This document shows, in pieces, positions 26,884 through 35,694 of a stretch of 64,000 bases of DNA (positions are counted from its first letter, which is position 1; each line of letters opens with the position of its first letter). A program made the position numbers and the translations under genes. The stretch is taken from assembly GCA_041394985.1 (NCBI GenBank), contig JAWLBI010000001.1, positions 4,278,001 to 4,342,000 of the forward strand. Reading direction: 5' to 3'. The DNA is from JAGLON01 sp041394985 (GTDB lineage Bacteria; Zixibacteria; MSB-5A5; GN15; JAAZOE01). The notes beneath the pieces are model-generated. The model ran no database searches and was not told the origin of the DNA. It saw nothing but the letters and a program-made list of their open reading frames with translations.

Positions 26884-27246
26884 ATGCTGACGAATTCATC
26901 CCGGTATTTTCGACGAATCAGAAACTGGTGCCTGAAACAGGAAATGGTAACGGAGGAGTATCCCTGGGAGTGTATCGTCTATAAAGTCAATGGCAAGGTG
27001 TTCGCCATTTGCAGTTCCGAGACACCGCTTGGAATCACCCTCAAACCGGAAAAGGAGCATCTGGACGGATATCTCTATCATCCCGACGTCGACATCGCCA
27101 GTCATGTCGGACGGTTCGGGTGGATTACCGTCACGGTGCATGATAAGGCGTCGGCCGATTTGGCATTTGCATTGATACAGGAGAGTTATGCCGTCGTCGT
27201 AAAAAAACACTTCAGAAAACTGTATCGAAAGCTCTTTGCCGAGTAG
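26884..27246 (+). CDS. MmcQ/YjbR-family protein
   Basis: The start at 26884 is favoured over ATG 26878 because the GGAGA site is then correctly spaced. The 120-residue protein has RNWCLKQ near the start, EEYPWECIVYKVNGKVFAI, KPEKEHLDGYLYHPDV and a C-terminal ALIQESYAVV helix. These are typical of the double-wing DNA-binding-like MmcQ/YjbR fold. Cellular role poorly known. Stands alone between divergent rpmE and the secreted-protein pair. Confidence 0.8.
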   Translation: MLTNSSRYFRRIRNWCLKQEMVTEEYPWECIVYKVNGKVFAICSSETPLGITLKPEKEHLDGYLYHPDVDIASHVGRFGWITVTVHDKASADLAFALIQESYAVVVKKHFRKLYRKLFAE

Positions 27247-27443
27247 AATAATGCTATCGGTACATCGCGAATGTAATAATCGCTTGCAAGATTTTCTATC
27301 CTCGTCTATATTATGATAATTACAGGAAGAGGTTCCCCTGTAATCCCTCACCTCGCACAGGTGTATTGATTTTCGCATCGCCGCAATCATGCAGTTCGTT
27401 ATTTCACATTATCCTTGCAAGCGCATGTTTTAGGAGGGGAGCT

Positions 27444-28223
27444 ATGTCTCACAAGCTTATCGTATTTCTCGTGGTAACGTTGTTATTAGTCGCTTTCGCC
27501 GGAGATATTTCGGCCAAGGCTCTCGCCCGCTGGGTCGGTCCGATCGCCTATACGGGGGCTCACACTCGTGTCATCGGTGTAAAGTTCTGCGACGATGAGG
27601 AAATTTACCCGTTCACGACATCGAATCTCCCGATTCAGGCCTACTGTGAAAGTATACGACCGGATTGGAAACAAGGCGGAGCCGTGGCGTATGCGTATTG
27701 TGATACGACCGCGACCGGGCGCAAAATTCAATGGGCATTCGCGCATTCCTGGGGCGTACTGGCCTGGGCAGGCAAATCGGCCGGCGATACGACGCGCTGT
27801 AGTACTCAGGTGATCTCATCAATCGACGCGGGACATCTTAGTATGGATGTTTACGGTTCATTGTCATCGGTTGATCAGAAGCAAGGGGCTATTTTGCGAC
27901 TCGATGTCACAGCCGGCGCGGATACTATTTTCAGCGGCCGAGCGGAATTGCGCGGCGCACCTGACGAATTGACCGCAAGTGGCGATTTCACCGTAGGCGA
28001 TTTTTCCGTTGTCGGAAACGCGGTTGAAATGGAGCGAACATTTGCGGGCATTGACGTATCCGCTTACAACCCGGATGATATTCAAATAGAGATAACCTCG
28101 GATGCGCAATCGTATATGCGGGTTCCTTCGACGACACCGTATGGGTTACTCATTCTCATCGGCCTGCTTGCCCTCACGGCGGCCTTCCTGGTGTTGAGGA
28201 GGTATCGCATCGCACGAATATAA
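27444..28223 (+). CDS. secreted protein with C-terminal membrane tail (paralogue A)
   Basis: Start ATG 27444 follows AGGAGGGGAG; the frame open upstream is not coding. The 259-residue protein has a Sec signal peptide (cut near DISAKA), a Cys-containing beta-rich domain, and a tripartite C-terminus: short motif PSTTPYG, hydrophobic helix LLILIGLLALTAAFLVL, then RRYRIARI. This layout resembles IPTL/PEP-CTERM sorting tails. It is paralogous to the gene at 28585 (shared ARWVGP/ATWIGP, SCST or RCST motifs, VSAYN, and the tail). Function unknown, perhaps an extracellular or cell-surface protein. Confidence 0.75.
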   Translation: MSHKLIVFLVVTLLLVAFAGDISAKALARWVGPIAYTGAHTRVIGVKFCDDEEIYPFTTSNLPIQAYCESIRPDWKQGGAVAYAYCDTTATGRKIQWAFAHSWGVLAWAGKSAGDTTRCSTQVISSIDAGHLSMDVYGSLSSVDQKQGAILRLDVTAGADTIFSGRAELRGAPDELTASGDFTVGDFSVVGNAVEMERTFAGIDVSAYNPDDIQIEITSDAQSYMRVPSTTPYGLLILIGLLALTAAFLVLRRYRIARI

Positions 28224-28281
28224 ACCGACGCGCCCTGACTGAATGGGGTGTCGCCGGAGCTTAATCAATCCCACGACATCG

Positions 28282-28312
28282 CCGCCGCCCGAGTAAATCG
28301 GGCGGCGGTTTT
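28282..28312 (+). terminator. intrinsic terminator after paralogue A
   Basis: CCGCCGCCCGA (28282-28292) and TCGGGCGGCGG (28298-28308) form an 11-bp stem over GTAAA, followed by TTTTAT. Confidence 0.9.
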
Positions 28313-28324
28313 ATATTTGTGGGC

Positions 28325-28344
28325 GGCAGATGTCCACATCTGCC
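28325..28344. repeat. perfect short palindrome, REP-like
   Basis: GGCAGATGT and ACATCTGCC pair with only CC between them. It has no T run and lies 13 bases after the terminator, so it may be a REP-type hairpin rather than a second terminator. No second copy was noticed in this window. Confidence 0.45.
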
Positions 28345-28422
28345 AACTCTTGACCTAAGCATAGCCTGCACCGTGAACGTTTTATATCATTATAAGTAGC
28401 ACAATATAATATTAATAAATGC

Positions 28423-28451
28423 TTGCATATTTCTTTATATATATGTATGAT
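28423..28451 (+). promoter_or_regulatory. promoter for paralogue B, TTGCAT-17-TATGAT
   Basis: -35 TTGCAT (28423-28428), 17 bases, -10 TATGAT (28446-28451). The 5' leader would be about 127 nt. The A+T-rich interval 28345-28584 also has a TATAAT at 28405-28410 and is otherwise empty. Confidence 0.5.
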
Positions 28452-28584
28452 ACGAATGTCGAACACAAACATCTTTGCCATTCCCAGCCTCACACAATAC
28501 AACACTACGTTCAAACCGCCGCTTAATATAGTGCAGTAATTTTTACGCACTTGACACAGGCATGAAACATCGAGGAGGAGCCGT

Positions 28585-29358
28585 ATGTTTAAGAAGTTCT
28601 CAGCAATTTTATTCTGTTGCTTTTTACTATTCGTCATTGCAGGCAATATACAGGCCGGTGCCAAAGCCACATGGATCGGCCCAAACGCGGATGTTGAAGT
28701 TGACGCATCGGCATTAGGACAGAAGTTATGTGTCGATGCGGATTCCTATCCCGATCCCAATCCGGGTTTACCGATTACCGCCGAATGTGAAGTGAATCGC
28801 CCGGCGCCTCAATTCGGTGGGGCGCTATCATTTGCCCGTTGTAATGAAACGTCTCCCCGAAAACAATTATTTGCCGTTGCGAAGGCATGGGGATTTCGCA
28901 CTTCAGCCGACAAGTCTTTAACCGACACAACCAGTTGTAGCACATATGTGTCATATGAGATAATCGGTGGAATACTTAACATGGATGTAGTCGGTTATTT
29001 GTATTCAATAGACCCGCAACAAACTGCCATCATTCGACTAACAGTTTCATCCCAGGGAAATTCCATATTTAATGGATTGGCAACGCTAAGGGGTTCTACT
29101 GATAATTTGACTACGAATGGGGATTTTACAAATGCACACTTTATTCTGATAGCCGACTCGGCCCTGATCGGTGTTCCCTTTAATGGAATAGACGTATCCG
29201 CATATAACGTGGAGACGATTAAGGTGGAATTGACCGTAAATGCCCACTCCTACATCAAAACTCCATCATCATCCTATTACGGGAAAATCGCGCTAATACT
29301 TTTAATGGCGCTCACGGCAGTTTTTTTAGTTTTCCGAAAATACAGGATAGCTGCTTGA
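28585..29358 (+). CDS. secreted protein with C-terminal membrane tail (paralogue B)
   Basis: The 257-residue protein starts behind GAGGAGGAG. It has an N-terminal signal peptide (to about AGNIQAGA), a domain with the same order of motifs as the gene at 27444 (GPNADV, QFGGALSFARC, SCSTYVS, LNMDVVGYL, GIDVSAYNVE), and a matching C-terminal tail: PSSSYYG, helix KIALILLMALTAVFLVF, basic end RKYRIAA. It arose by tandem duplication and now has its own promoter. A surface-sorting signal is likely, but no exosortase-like enzyme is in this window. Confidence 0.75.
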   Translation: MFKKFSAILFCCFLLFVIAGNIQAGAKATWIGPNADVEVDASALGQKLCVDADSYPDPNPGLPITAECEVNRPAPQFGGALSFARCNETSPRKQLFAVAKAWGFRTSADKSLTDTTSCSTYVSYEIIGGILNMDVVGYLYSIDPQQTAIIRLTVSSQGNSIFNGLATLRGSTDNLTTNGDFTNAHFILIADSALIGVPFNGIDVSAYNVETIKVELTVNAHSYIKTPSSSYYGKIALILLMALTAVFLVFRKYRIAA

Positions 29359-29396
29359 TTACAAAAGGGCGACTGGCCTGACTAACCGGCGGTGAG

Positions 29397-30323
29397 TCAG
29401 GAATCGAGCAGTTTCCAGAGGGAGCCGTTGACCGACGCCAGTCGGTCGGCGGCTTCTTGTTTTGAGAGGCTCAGGCGATGCATCGCGATCGCCGTTTTGA
29501 CCGATCCACCGGATGATTCGATCAGGGCGTCCGCGGCCTCGAAATCGATATCCAACAATTCCATCAAAATCTTGCGCGACCGGGCGACTAATTTATCCGA
29601 GGTCGCCTTGAGGTCGACCATCAGATTGCCATAGCATTTCCCGAGCAGAATCATCGCGGTCGTCGAAATCATATTGAGCGTCATCTTCTGGGCGGTACCG
29701 GATTTCATGCGCGTCGAGCCGGTAATAACCTCGGATCCGACCAGCAATTCGATTAGATAATCCGGTCGAACCGCAAGGTCATCTGCCTTGTTGCAGACGA
29801 TCATTGCCGTTTTCGCGCCGATTCGTTTGGCATACTCGATACCGGCCAGCGTATACGGCGTGCGAATGGAAGCCGCCAGACCGATGAGAAAATCCTCGCT
29901 GCTGAATGCAAATTTTTTCAAATCATGCGGCGCCTCGTCGGCCCGGTCTTCTATCCCCTCTTTGGATAACACCAGTGTATCCCGTCCGCCGGCGATAACA
30001 CCGGTGACGAGAGCTGGATCGGCGCCGAAGGTCGGCGGTATTTCCGATGCATCCAGGACACCCAGACGCCCGGATGTGCCTGCTCCGATATAAAATAACC
30101 GCCCGCCGTTTCGCATAACGGCAGCAACCGCCTCGGCCGTTGCGGCAATGTTATCGATTTGTCGCTCGACAGCGGCGGCAACGGTTTTGTCCTCATCGTT
30201 GATGATGCGGCAAATATCGACCGCCGCCAGGCGGTCGATATGCAGACTTTTTGGATTGGGGCTTTCCGTGGAAAGCCGATTGAGGTGCCCGAGGAGTTCT
30301 TTTGCCTTCGCTTTGTCGCTCAT
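29397..30323 (-). CDS. murQ: N-acetylmuramic acid 6-phosphate etherase
   Basis: Cleaves the lactyl ether of MurNAc-6-phosphate in cell-wall recycling. The SIS domain has YIGAGTSGRLGVLDASE, the family GVIAGG segment, and STRMKSGTAQKMTLN further on; 308 residues is standard. Its start overlaps the stop of the upstream lipoprotein gene (ATGA), so they are co-translated. Convergent with paralogue B. Confidence 0.95.
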   Translation of the reverse strand: MSDKAKAKELLGHLNRLSTESPNPKSLHIDRLAAVDICRIINDEDKTVAAAVERQIDNIAATAEAVAAVMRNGGRLFYIGAGTSGRLGVLDASEIPPTFGADPALVTGVIAGGRDTLVLSKEGIEDRADEAPHDLKKFAFSSEDFLIGLAASIRTPYTLAGIEYAKRIGAKTAMIVCNKADDLAVRPDYLIELLVGSEVITGSTRMKSGTAQKMTLNMISTTAMILLGKCYGNLMVDLKATSDKLVARSRKILMELLDIDFEAADALIESSGGSVKTAIAMHRLSLSKQEAADRLASVNGSLWKLLDS

Positions 30324-31063
30324 GGATTTGATACGGATATGGAATCCGGTAGTCCGATAACGATGCCGGCCGCTCGACCGGAAATATTCGACCCGGAAAT
30401 ATTATCACCCGGAATCAGGAGTTTCGGCAGGTCGAACGGAATGAATGTATTGGCAATCGGTGCGCCGTTATATGCGGCGACATAAATCATGTGCATGCCG
30501 ATAATGCGATCGTTGACACCCAACTCGAACGCCTCACTCGGAATCGTGCCGTTATTAACCGCCACGTATGCACTGTACCCGGTATCGACCGATGCGCTCG
30601 CGGGCGGCATCGTGGCCAGGATAAATCCATCGGCATTGGCGCCGCCGGTCCAGCTGACTGCCTCGGCGCTGCCGGTGTAAAACCGGAATCCGGTATTGGT
30701 AATAATCGGCGCTCCGGCCAATCGAATACTTATGGCTCTATCCAATAATGTCGAATCGACCAGCGACAGCGTATAGACGGCATTAACCGGAATCGTTCCG
30801 GCGCCATACGTCTGGTAATATCCGATGGTATTCGTTTCGAGGGTATCGTTATTGAGCGCCACGGTAGCGGTCGTAATTGTGTCGCCGTTTCGAGTCAGCA
30901 AAACATCGATTCTGGCGGTGTCCGTCTGGACATTCTTCACCAGCGTGGCATAGACGACGTACGTATCTTTTGTTCCGCCGCCGGTCAAATCGCCGCCACA
31001 ACCGACCAGCCCGAGAATGAGGGCCAGAATCGGTATCACGAAGAGAACTGTTTTCTTTTCCAT
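30320..31063 (-). CDS. lipoprotein co-encoded with murQ
   Basis: The start at 31063 (MEKKTVLFVIPILALILG) opens a type II signal peptide with lipobox LVGC, followed by a Gly-rich linker. The remaining 225 residues are Thr/Asn-rich and beta-like (repeated NNDT, TAYVAVNNGT-like strands) without a known motif. The ATGA overlap with murQ suggests a wall-linked role, but this is inference. Confidence 0.7.
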   Translation of the reverse strand: MEKKTVLFVIPILALILGLVGCGGDLTGGGTKDTYVVYATLVKNVQTDTARIDVLLTRNGDTITTATVALNNDTLETNTIGYYQTYGAGTIPVNAVYTLSLVDSTLLDRAISIRLAGAPIITNTGFRFYTGSAEAVSWTGGANADGFILATMPPASASVDTGYSAYVAVNNGTIPSEAFELGVNDRIIGMHMIYVAAYNGAPIANTFIPFDLPKLLIPGDNISGSNISGRAAGIVIGLPDSISVSNP

Positions 31064-31162
31064 ACTCATAGTATCGGAAGCCGTCCCTGCTCAGTTTACC
31101 TTTTTATACTACAGAGTTAACGCCTTAATTGCAAACAAATTACTCTCCGCTATTCTTTTTTA

Positions 31163-31191
31163 TTGCTCGGATTGCGCCGGGCCGTTACTTT
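31163..31191 (+). promoter_or_regulatory. promoter for leaderless hydrolase-like transcript
   Basis: TTGCTC (31163-31168), 17 bases, TACTTT (31186-31191). ATG 31200 follows eight bases later and has no Shine-Dalgarno. Confidence 0.5.
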
Positions 31192-31199
31192 ATCGAATT

Positions 31200-32129
31200 A
31201 TGACTAAACAAACCAAAGAAACCATCAAGACTTCCGCGGTTATTGTCATTGTACTGCTGGGGGTCTTTTTCCTCTGGATTTATCCGCTCAATCAGGCCGG
31301 AAAAATAATTGAGCGCCCCGAGGAATCTTCTTCTCTTATTGATCTCTCCGAACACGGACTCATCGGTGAGGATTTTAAGATTCTGACCGAGGATAACCTC
31401 AGCATGTCGGGGTTTTATATTCAGGCGAATCTCGATTCGGCAGCGGCCCAACCGGCGGGAACCGTTGTTTTACTCCATGGGTTGTTCTCAGACATGTCAT
31501 CGCAAATCGATAAGGCCAAAGTACTGGCCGACCTCGGATATAACTGCGCCATCTACGACCAGCGAGGATTCGGACAGAGCGACGGTGAATTCCGCTCCGG
31601 AGGCTATTACGAGGCCAATGATTTGCACACGCTGCTGACTCGTATGGAACTGGAGGACCGCCTTGTTCACCCAATCGTCTTATGGGGCGAGGATCACGGC
31701 GGGACGGCCGCAATTCGTACCGCAAATGAATTATCGAATGTCGATTTCTGTATCGCCGAGAATCCGGTTGTCGACGGTATTGACTGGGAGAAACGCGTAA
31801 TAAAGGCCCGCGATATGTCCGCGCCCGATTTCTATCTTTCATTCATCTGGTGGTGGATGAAGCAGACTTCCAGCTATGAAATCAGTCTCGACGAATCGGA
31901 TGTGTCGGATGCCTTCGGCATGGTGACTGAGAAAAAACCGAACGGATTGCTAATCATCGCCGCCGGCGCCGGCAATACGCCGATCAATGAGAAACTGGCG
32001 GAACTGCAGGGCCTCGGTGGAAACTGGCTGGTCGTGCCTGCAGGCGATAATCTGTTTACTGAAAACCAGGAAGTTGTCATGGATCGTTTTGTGACCATGA
32101 TGAAACCGAGTGAAACGCCGGTAGAGTAA
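31200..32129 (+). CDS. alpha/beta-hydrolase-fold protein with altered triad
   Basis: The 309-residue protein has an N-terminal membrane anchor (about 12-30) and a Bem46/YfhR-like alpha/beta-hydrolase fold: oxyanion-side VVLLHGLFSD (H93) and AIYDQRGFGQSDGEF. The nucleophile elbow is GEDHG, so D165 stands where Ser is expected. The acid site is AGN (N259), and the usual PGxxHN histidine motif reads PAGDN with no His. All three triad positions differ, so it may be inactive, or may use Asp chemistry as dehalogenases do but without the His. Cytoplasmic-membrane location inferred. Confidence 0.75.
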   Translation: MTKQTKETIKTSAVIVIVLLGVFFLWIYPLNQAGKIIERPEESSSLIDLSEHGLIGEDFKILTEDNLSMSGFYIQANLDSAAAQPAGTVVLLHGLFSDMSSQIDKAKVLADLGYNCAIYDQRGFGQSDGEFRSGGYYEANDLHTLLTRMELEDRLVHPIVLWGEDHGGTAAIRTANELSNVDFCIAENPVVDGIDWEKRVIKARDMSAPDFYLSFIWWWMKQTSSYEISLDESDVSDAFGMVTEKKPNGLLIIAAGAGNTPINEKLAELQGLGGNWLVVPAGDNLFTENQEVVMDRFVTMMKPSETPVE

Positions 32130-32156
32130 GCAACCTGCCGGCGACAGGCCATTTAT

Positions 32157-33053
32157 CTATTCGATAAACAGGAGCGCTACGCCTGCGATGGCGACAATGG
32201 CTCCGACAACCGACCGCATGGTCGGTTTTTCTTTGTGGACAATCATAGTTAGCGGTATCACGATAATCGGAAAAGTCGACATGATCGTTGCAGCTATTCC
32301 GGCATGAGTATGCTTGACGGCGACAAGCGACATCCAGACACCGATAGTCGGCCCGACAAACGCCGCGCCCATCAGAGTAAACAGCGCCTTTTTATCCGTC
32401 AGGTGTGTCATTGTCGTCACGATTTCCCGCCGAAAGGCGGCGATAATCCAGATCCCGAGTGATGAGGCTACCATGCGAATAAATGTCGCCGACAGTGGAT
32501 CGAACGAATCGCCCATCGCCTCCTTGGCAATAATCAATCCGAATGATTGCCCGGCTGCTCCGAATACTCCCATGAGGACACCGAAGGCCTTGGAGCCCTC
32601 CCGGTTATCCATCCTGTCGTCTTTTTTATCCGTAGTCACCCAAGCGACACCGGCGAGCGTGATGATGAGTCCGAGAATGGCGAGCAGTCCGAGTCGCTCA
32701 TCGAGAAAAAAGAATGCGGCTATCGCTGTAATCGGCGGCGACAGCGATTCCAATAGGGCGCCTCGGCGGGGCCCAAGAATCACCAGGCAGCGGAAATAAC
32801 AGGTATCGCCGATGATGAGGCCGATAATGCCGGAGAGGGTCAACAGGATCGTGGTGCGGCTGTCTATCCCGGTCGGAAAAAAACTGCCGTGCATGACAAG
32901 CAGGAGCGTCCCCAGAAAAACGGCCGACATCGGAATGCGCAGCTTATTGACATTGTACGACCCGATTCGCCTGCCGGCTGCGGCAAAGAGGAGTGTGCCG
33001 CCTCCCCAGCAAAAGGCCGTGGTCAATGCAGCCATTTCACCAAGCAGTTCCAC
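32157..33053 (-). CDS. EamA/DMT-family transporter
   Basis: A 298-residue protein with about ten hydrophobic helices in two EamA repeats (boundary near residue 150, where DKKDDRMDNREGS forms a loop). It begins at GTG 33053 behind GGGAG. Drug/metabolite transporter superfamily; substrate unknown. It ends near, and converges with, the hydrolase-like gene. Confidence 0.87.
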   Translation of the reverse strand: MELLGEMAALTTAFCWGGGTLLFAAAGRRIGSYNVNKLRIPMSAVFLGTLLLVMHGSFFPTGIDSRTTILLTLSGIIGLIIGDTCYFRCLVILGPRRGALLESLSPPITAIAAFFFLDERLGLLAILGLIITLAGVAWVTTDKKDDRMDNREGSKAFGVLMGVFGAAGQSFGLIIAKEAMGDSFDPLSATFIRMVASSLGIWIIAAFRREIVTTMTHLTDKKALFTLMGAAFVGPTIGVWMSLVAVKHTHAGIAATIMSTFPIIVIPLTMIVHKEKPTMRSVVGAIVAIAGVALLFIE

Positions 33054-33071
33054 CGTATCTTGCTCCCTGCC

Positions 33072-34223
33072 TTATGAAAGGGCCGCCGATTCGAGCCCCT
33101 CGATGAGGCGAGCGATATCGTCGAAATTGTTGAAAACGTGGACCGATACGCGAATCGAACCCTCGCGCAAAGCGATCATGATTTTCATCTTCTGTAGATG
33201 GGTGAATACCGAGCGGATATCGCCGGATGTTGTCGTAAAGGTCAGAATACCGCTGCGCGCGGCCGGTGTTAAATCGCTCGTTATTGTATAGGCGGGATTT
33301 GATTCCAAATAAGTAATCAGTCTGTCCAGCAGGGCATGATTGTGCGCCTGTATGTTCTCGGTTCCTATCTCAGTCAGGAATTTGATCGATTCATCCATGC
33401 CGAGCATAATCGGTACCGGATATGTCCCAAGCTCGAACTGCCGAGCTGTTTTCGGGTATGCCCTTCCATAATCATTCAGGTTAGTCCAGTCGCACTTCCA
33501 ATCGATGCTGAGCCAGCTCCGCCACGGCGGTCGAATAACTGATTGCATCTCTTTTGAAATAAAATATAATCCTGTCCCCTGCGAGGACAGTAGCCACTTC
33601 TGCGCTCCGGCCGATGCGATATCGACACCCCACTCGTTCAATCTCAACGGTTCTACACCGGCGCCCTGTATGGCATCGACGACGAAATACATGCCGTTGG
33701 CCTTGCAGATTTCGCCGATGGCCTTGAGATCACTTTTGTAGCCATTGAAGAATTGCACGAATGACACCGAAAGGCATTTCGTATTTTTCGTGATGGCCTT
33801 CCGTAGTTCATCGATAGAAAAACAGCGATTAATGCTTTTGATAAACTTTACATTGATGCCCCGATTGCGCAGTTCCAGCCAGGGATAGACATTTGTCGGA
33901 AAATCGACATCGGAGAGCAGCACTTCGTCCCCGGCTTCCAATGGCAATCCGAATGCCGCGAGGTTAATTCCGAATGTCGTGTTGAATCCGAATCCGACTT
34001 CATCGGGAGAACAGCCGAAAATCCTTGCTCCGTTGGCGCTGATCGATGTGAGTGATTCGAAAACGTTTTCCTGCGCACCGATCATGGCATGCCGCGATGT
34101 CGACAGGCTGCCATTTAATACCTCATATGCGCGATTCGGCATCGGACCGTTCGAGGCGACATTGAAATACGTGCGCTCTGTCGTATGCGGAAATTGTGCG
34201 CGGAGTTCGGTGGTACCGAGCAT
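33072..34223 (-). CDS. class V aminotransferase (PLP enzyme)
   Basis: The 383-residue fold-type I PLP enzyme is of the cysteine desulfurase/isopenicillin-N-epimerase-like class. It has D183 and Q186 (VVDAIQGAG) against the cofactor ring and the Schiff-base Lys K209 in ASAGAQKWLLSSQGTG. It lacks the flexible-loop Cys block that would prove a desulfurase. Specific reaction unknown. SD AAGGAG precedes the ATG; the EamA gene lies 18 bases downstream in the same direction. Confidence 0.85.
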   Translation of the reverse strand: MLGTTELRAQFPHTTERTYFNVASNGPMPNRAYEVLNGSLSTSRHAMIGAQENVFESLTSISANGARIFGCSPDEVGFGFNTTFGINLAAFGLPLEAGDEVLLSDVDFPTNVYPWLELRNRGINVKFIKSINRCFSIDELRKAITKNTKCLSVSFVQFFNGYKSDLKAIGEICKANGMYFVVDAIQGAGVEPLRLNEWGVDIASAGAQKWLLSSQGTGLYFISKEMQSVIRPPWRSWLSIDWKCDWTNLNDYGRAYPKTARQFELGTYPVPIMLGMDESIKFLTEIGTENIQAHNHALLDRLITYLESNPAYTITSDLTPAARSGILTFTTTSGDIRSVFTHLQKMKIMIALREGSIRVSVHVFNNFDDIARLIEGLESAALS

Positions 34224-34232
34224 GGCGACTCC

Positions 34233-34652
34233 TTATAAAATATATAAATACCCGATGATGCCGTATATCAGAAGCAATTTGAGCAGATACCCGGCCAGTT
34301 GAAACAGAATATATGAGACGGGAAGTTTGACCCGCATGAGTATCGCCACCGTGAATGGCATGATACCAAGGATAAACAGAACCAGGGCCACCGCCATACC
34401 GGCGCGAATGCCATAGAATGGAATCATGACATAAAACCAGCTGTATGCGGCGGTCGGCACGATGACGATAAAGGCGAACTGCATGATGAATTTGGATATA
34501 AAATAGCCGAGACCGGTTTCCTCAAGAAGCTCTTCCGGGAGCTTGTTGAGCAGGTTGAGTCGCTTCTCCAGTTGATACCAGATGACCTCGAAGATAAACA
34601 GCGCACCTCCGGCCCAGATGAGCGAGGTTATCAGCAGTTGCAAACTTATCAT
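34233..34652 (-). CDS. small four-helix membrane protein
   Basis: The ATG at 34652 (MISLQLLITSLIWAGG) overlaps the stop of the epimerase gene by four bases. The 139-residue protein has four hydrophobic segments (about 5-22, 50-70, 78-100, 112-135) and a short charged loop after the first. No recognised family. It is part of the epimerase - membrane protein - aminotransferase - EamA series. Confidence 0.7.
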   Translation of the reverse strand: MISLQLLITSLIWAGGALFIFEVIWYQLEKRLNLLNKLPEELLEETGLGYFISKFIMQFAFIVIVPTAAYSWFYVMIPFYGIRAGMAVALVLFILGIMPFTVAILMRVKLPVSYILFQLAGYLLKLLLIYGIIGYLYIL

Positions 34653-35644
34653 TTCAACCAGCCTTCCCGGCGATACCAATCAATAGTTTGAGCGGCTCCG
34701 GTCTTAAAATCGACCGCGGCCTCGAATCCGAGCTCATCCTTTGCCCGGCTAACATCCAATTCCCAATTCGTCGTCAACTCGCGCACCTTTTCCCGCGAAA
34801 AATGCGGCGTGTGTCCAATGAGCCTGAAAAACAATTCCGACAGCAGCGCGATACAATTCAACAGCCATCCCGGTATGGTGATGCCGATACCTTTTTTCCC
34901 CAGCAATTCGCCGATACCATTTAGCATATCCCGCGATGAATGCGCTTCGGCATGGGCAATCTGATATGCCCGCCCGCGGCTCTTCGGTGTTTCCATGGCC
35001 AGTTTTATCGCCATGGCGAGATCATCGACATAGACTAACTGAATCTTGTTATGGCCGCCCTTCATATACGGCCGGAATCCCTTATTGACGATATCGAACA
35101 GCGTGAAAATTTCGGTATCACCCGGGCCATACACGCCGGGAGGCCTCAGTACCGTAATCGGGATGATATCGGAATATGACTGTATTGATTCTTCACCCGC
35201 CAGTTTACTTCGACCATAGGTCGTCAGAGGATTCGGTGCATCATCCTCTTTTCGCGGCCGGTCGTCCGATGGCCCGAATGCCGCCAGCGATGATATTAAC
35301 ACGAATTTCTTGAGCGATAGATTGCAGTTTTTGACTGCATTGAGCAAGTTGACCGTTCCACCTTGATTGACGCGGAAGTAATCATCGGCAGTTTTGGCCT
35401 TGACCAGTCCTGCGAGGTGTACGATGTAATCCGTATTTTCTACCGCGGCGTGAAGCGAATCGGGATCGGTGATATCGGCAAAGATTTTCGTGTACGGGAT
35501 GTCGGCCAGCTGCGTCAGATCGGATGTTTTACGGCACACAATGCGAATTGCGTAGCCGTTGGCCGCCAGCAAACGGCAGACGCGACTGCCGATGAAGCCG
35601 TTCGCGCCGGTAATCGTAACTGTTTGTACATCCGCCCGCTGCAT
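34649..35644 (-). CDS. NAD-dependent epimerase/dehydratase (extended SDR)
   Basis: The 331-residue extended short-chain dehydrogenase has the N-terminal TGANGFIGS (about 13-21) nucleotide motif, VHLAGLVKA, an active-site Ser in LISSLAAFG, and YGRSK (Tyr-x-x-x-Lys). The substrate may be a nucleotide sugar or a sterol/terpenoid precursor; not resolvable. No Shine-Dalgarno; a promoter ends six bases before the ATG. Confidence 0.85.
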   Translation of the reverse strand: MQRADVQTVTITGANGFIGSRVCRLLAANGYAIRIVCRKTSDLTQLADIPYTKIFADITDPDSLHAAVENTDYIVHLAGLVKAKTADDYFRVNQGGTVNLLNAVKNCNLSLKKFVLISSLAAFGPSDDRPRKEDDAPNPLTTYGRSKLAGEESIQSYSDIIPITVLRPPGVYGPGDTEIFTLFDIVNKGFRPYMKGGHNKIQLVYVDDLAMAIKLAMETPKSRGRAYQIAHAEAHSSRDMLNGIGELLGKKGIGITIPGWLLNCIALLSELFFRLIGHTPHFSREKVRELTTNWELDVSRAKDELGFEAAVDFKTGAAQTIDWYRREGWLK

Positions 35645-35650
35645 TGGCGC

Positions 35651-35679
35651 AATGTACCGGATTGCCGGGTGTTTTTCAA
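35651..35679 (-). promoter_or_regulatory. promoter for leaderless epimerase transcript
   Basis: On the minus strand TTGAAA (35674-35679), 17 bases, TACATT (35651-35656), with ATG 35644 six bases beyond. The upstream ComF-like gene ends 16 bases before the -35 box. Confidence 0.5.
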
Positions 35680-35694
35680 GATAAAGTTGGGGGA

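Noticed and set aside
29377..29401. CCTGACT/AGTCAGG repeat as a terminator between paralogue B and murQ
   Set aside because: The stem has an 11-base loop and no T run on either strand, and overlaps the murQ stop codon.
33072..34223. Calling the class V aminotransferase a cysteine desulfurase
   Set aside because: The PLP lysine and fold motifs are clear, but the catalytic Cys loop is not evident and no iron-sulfur genes are adjacent.
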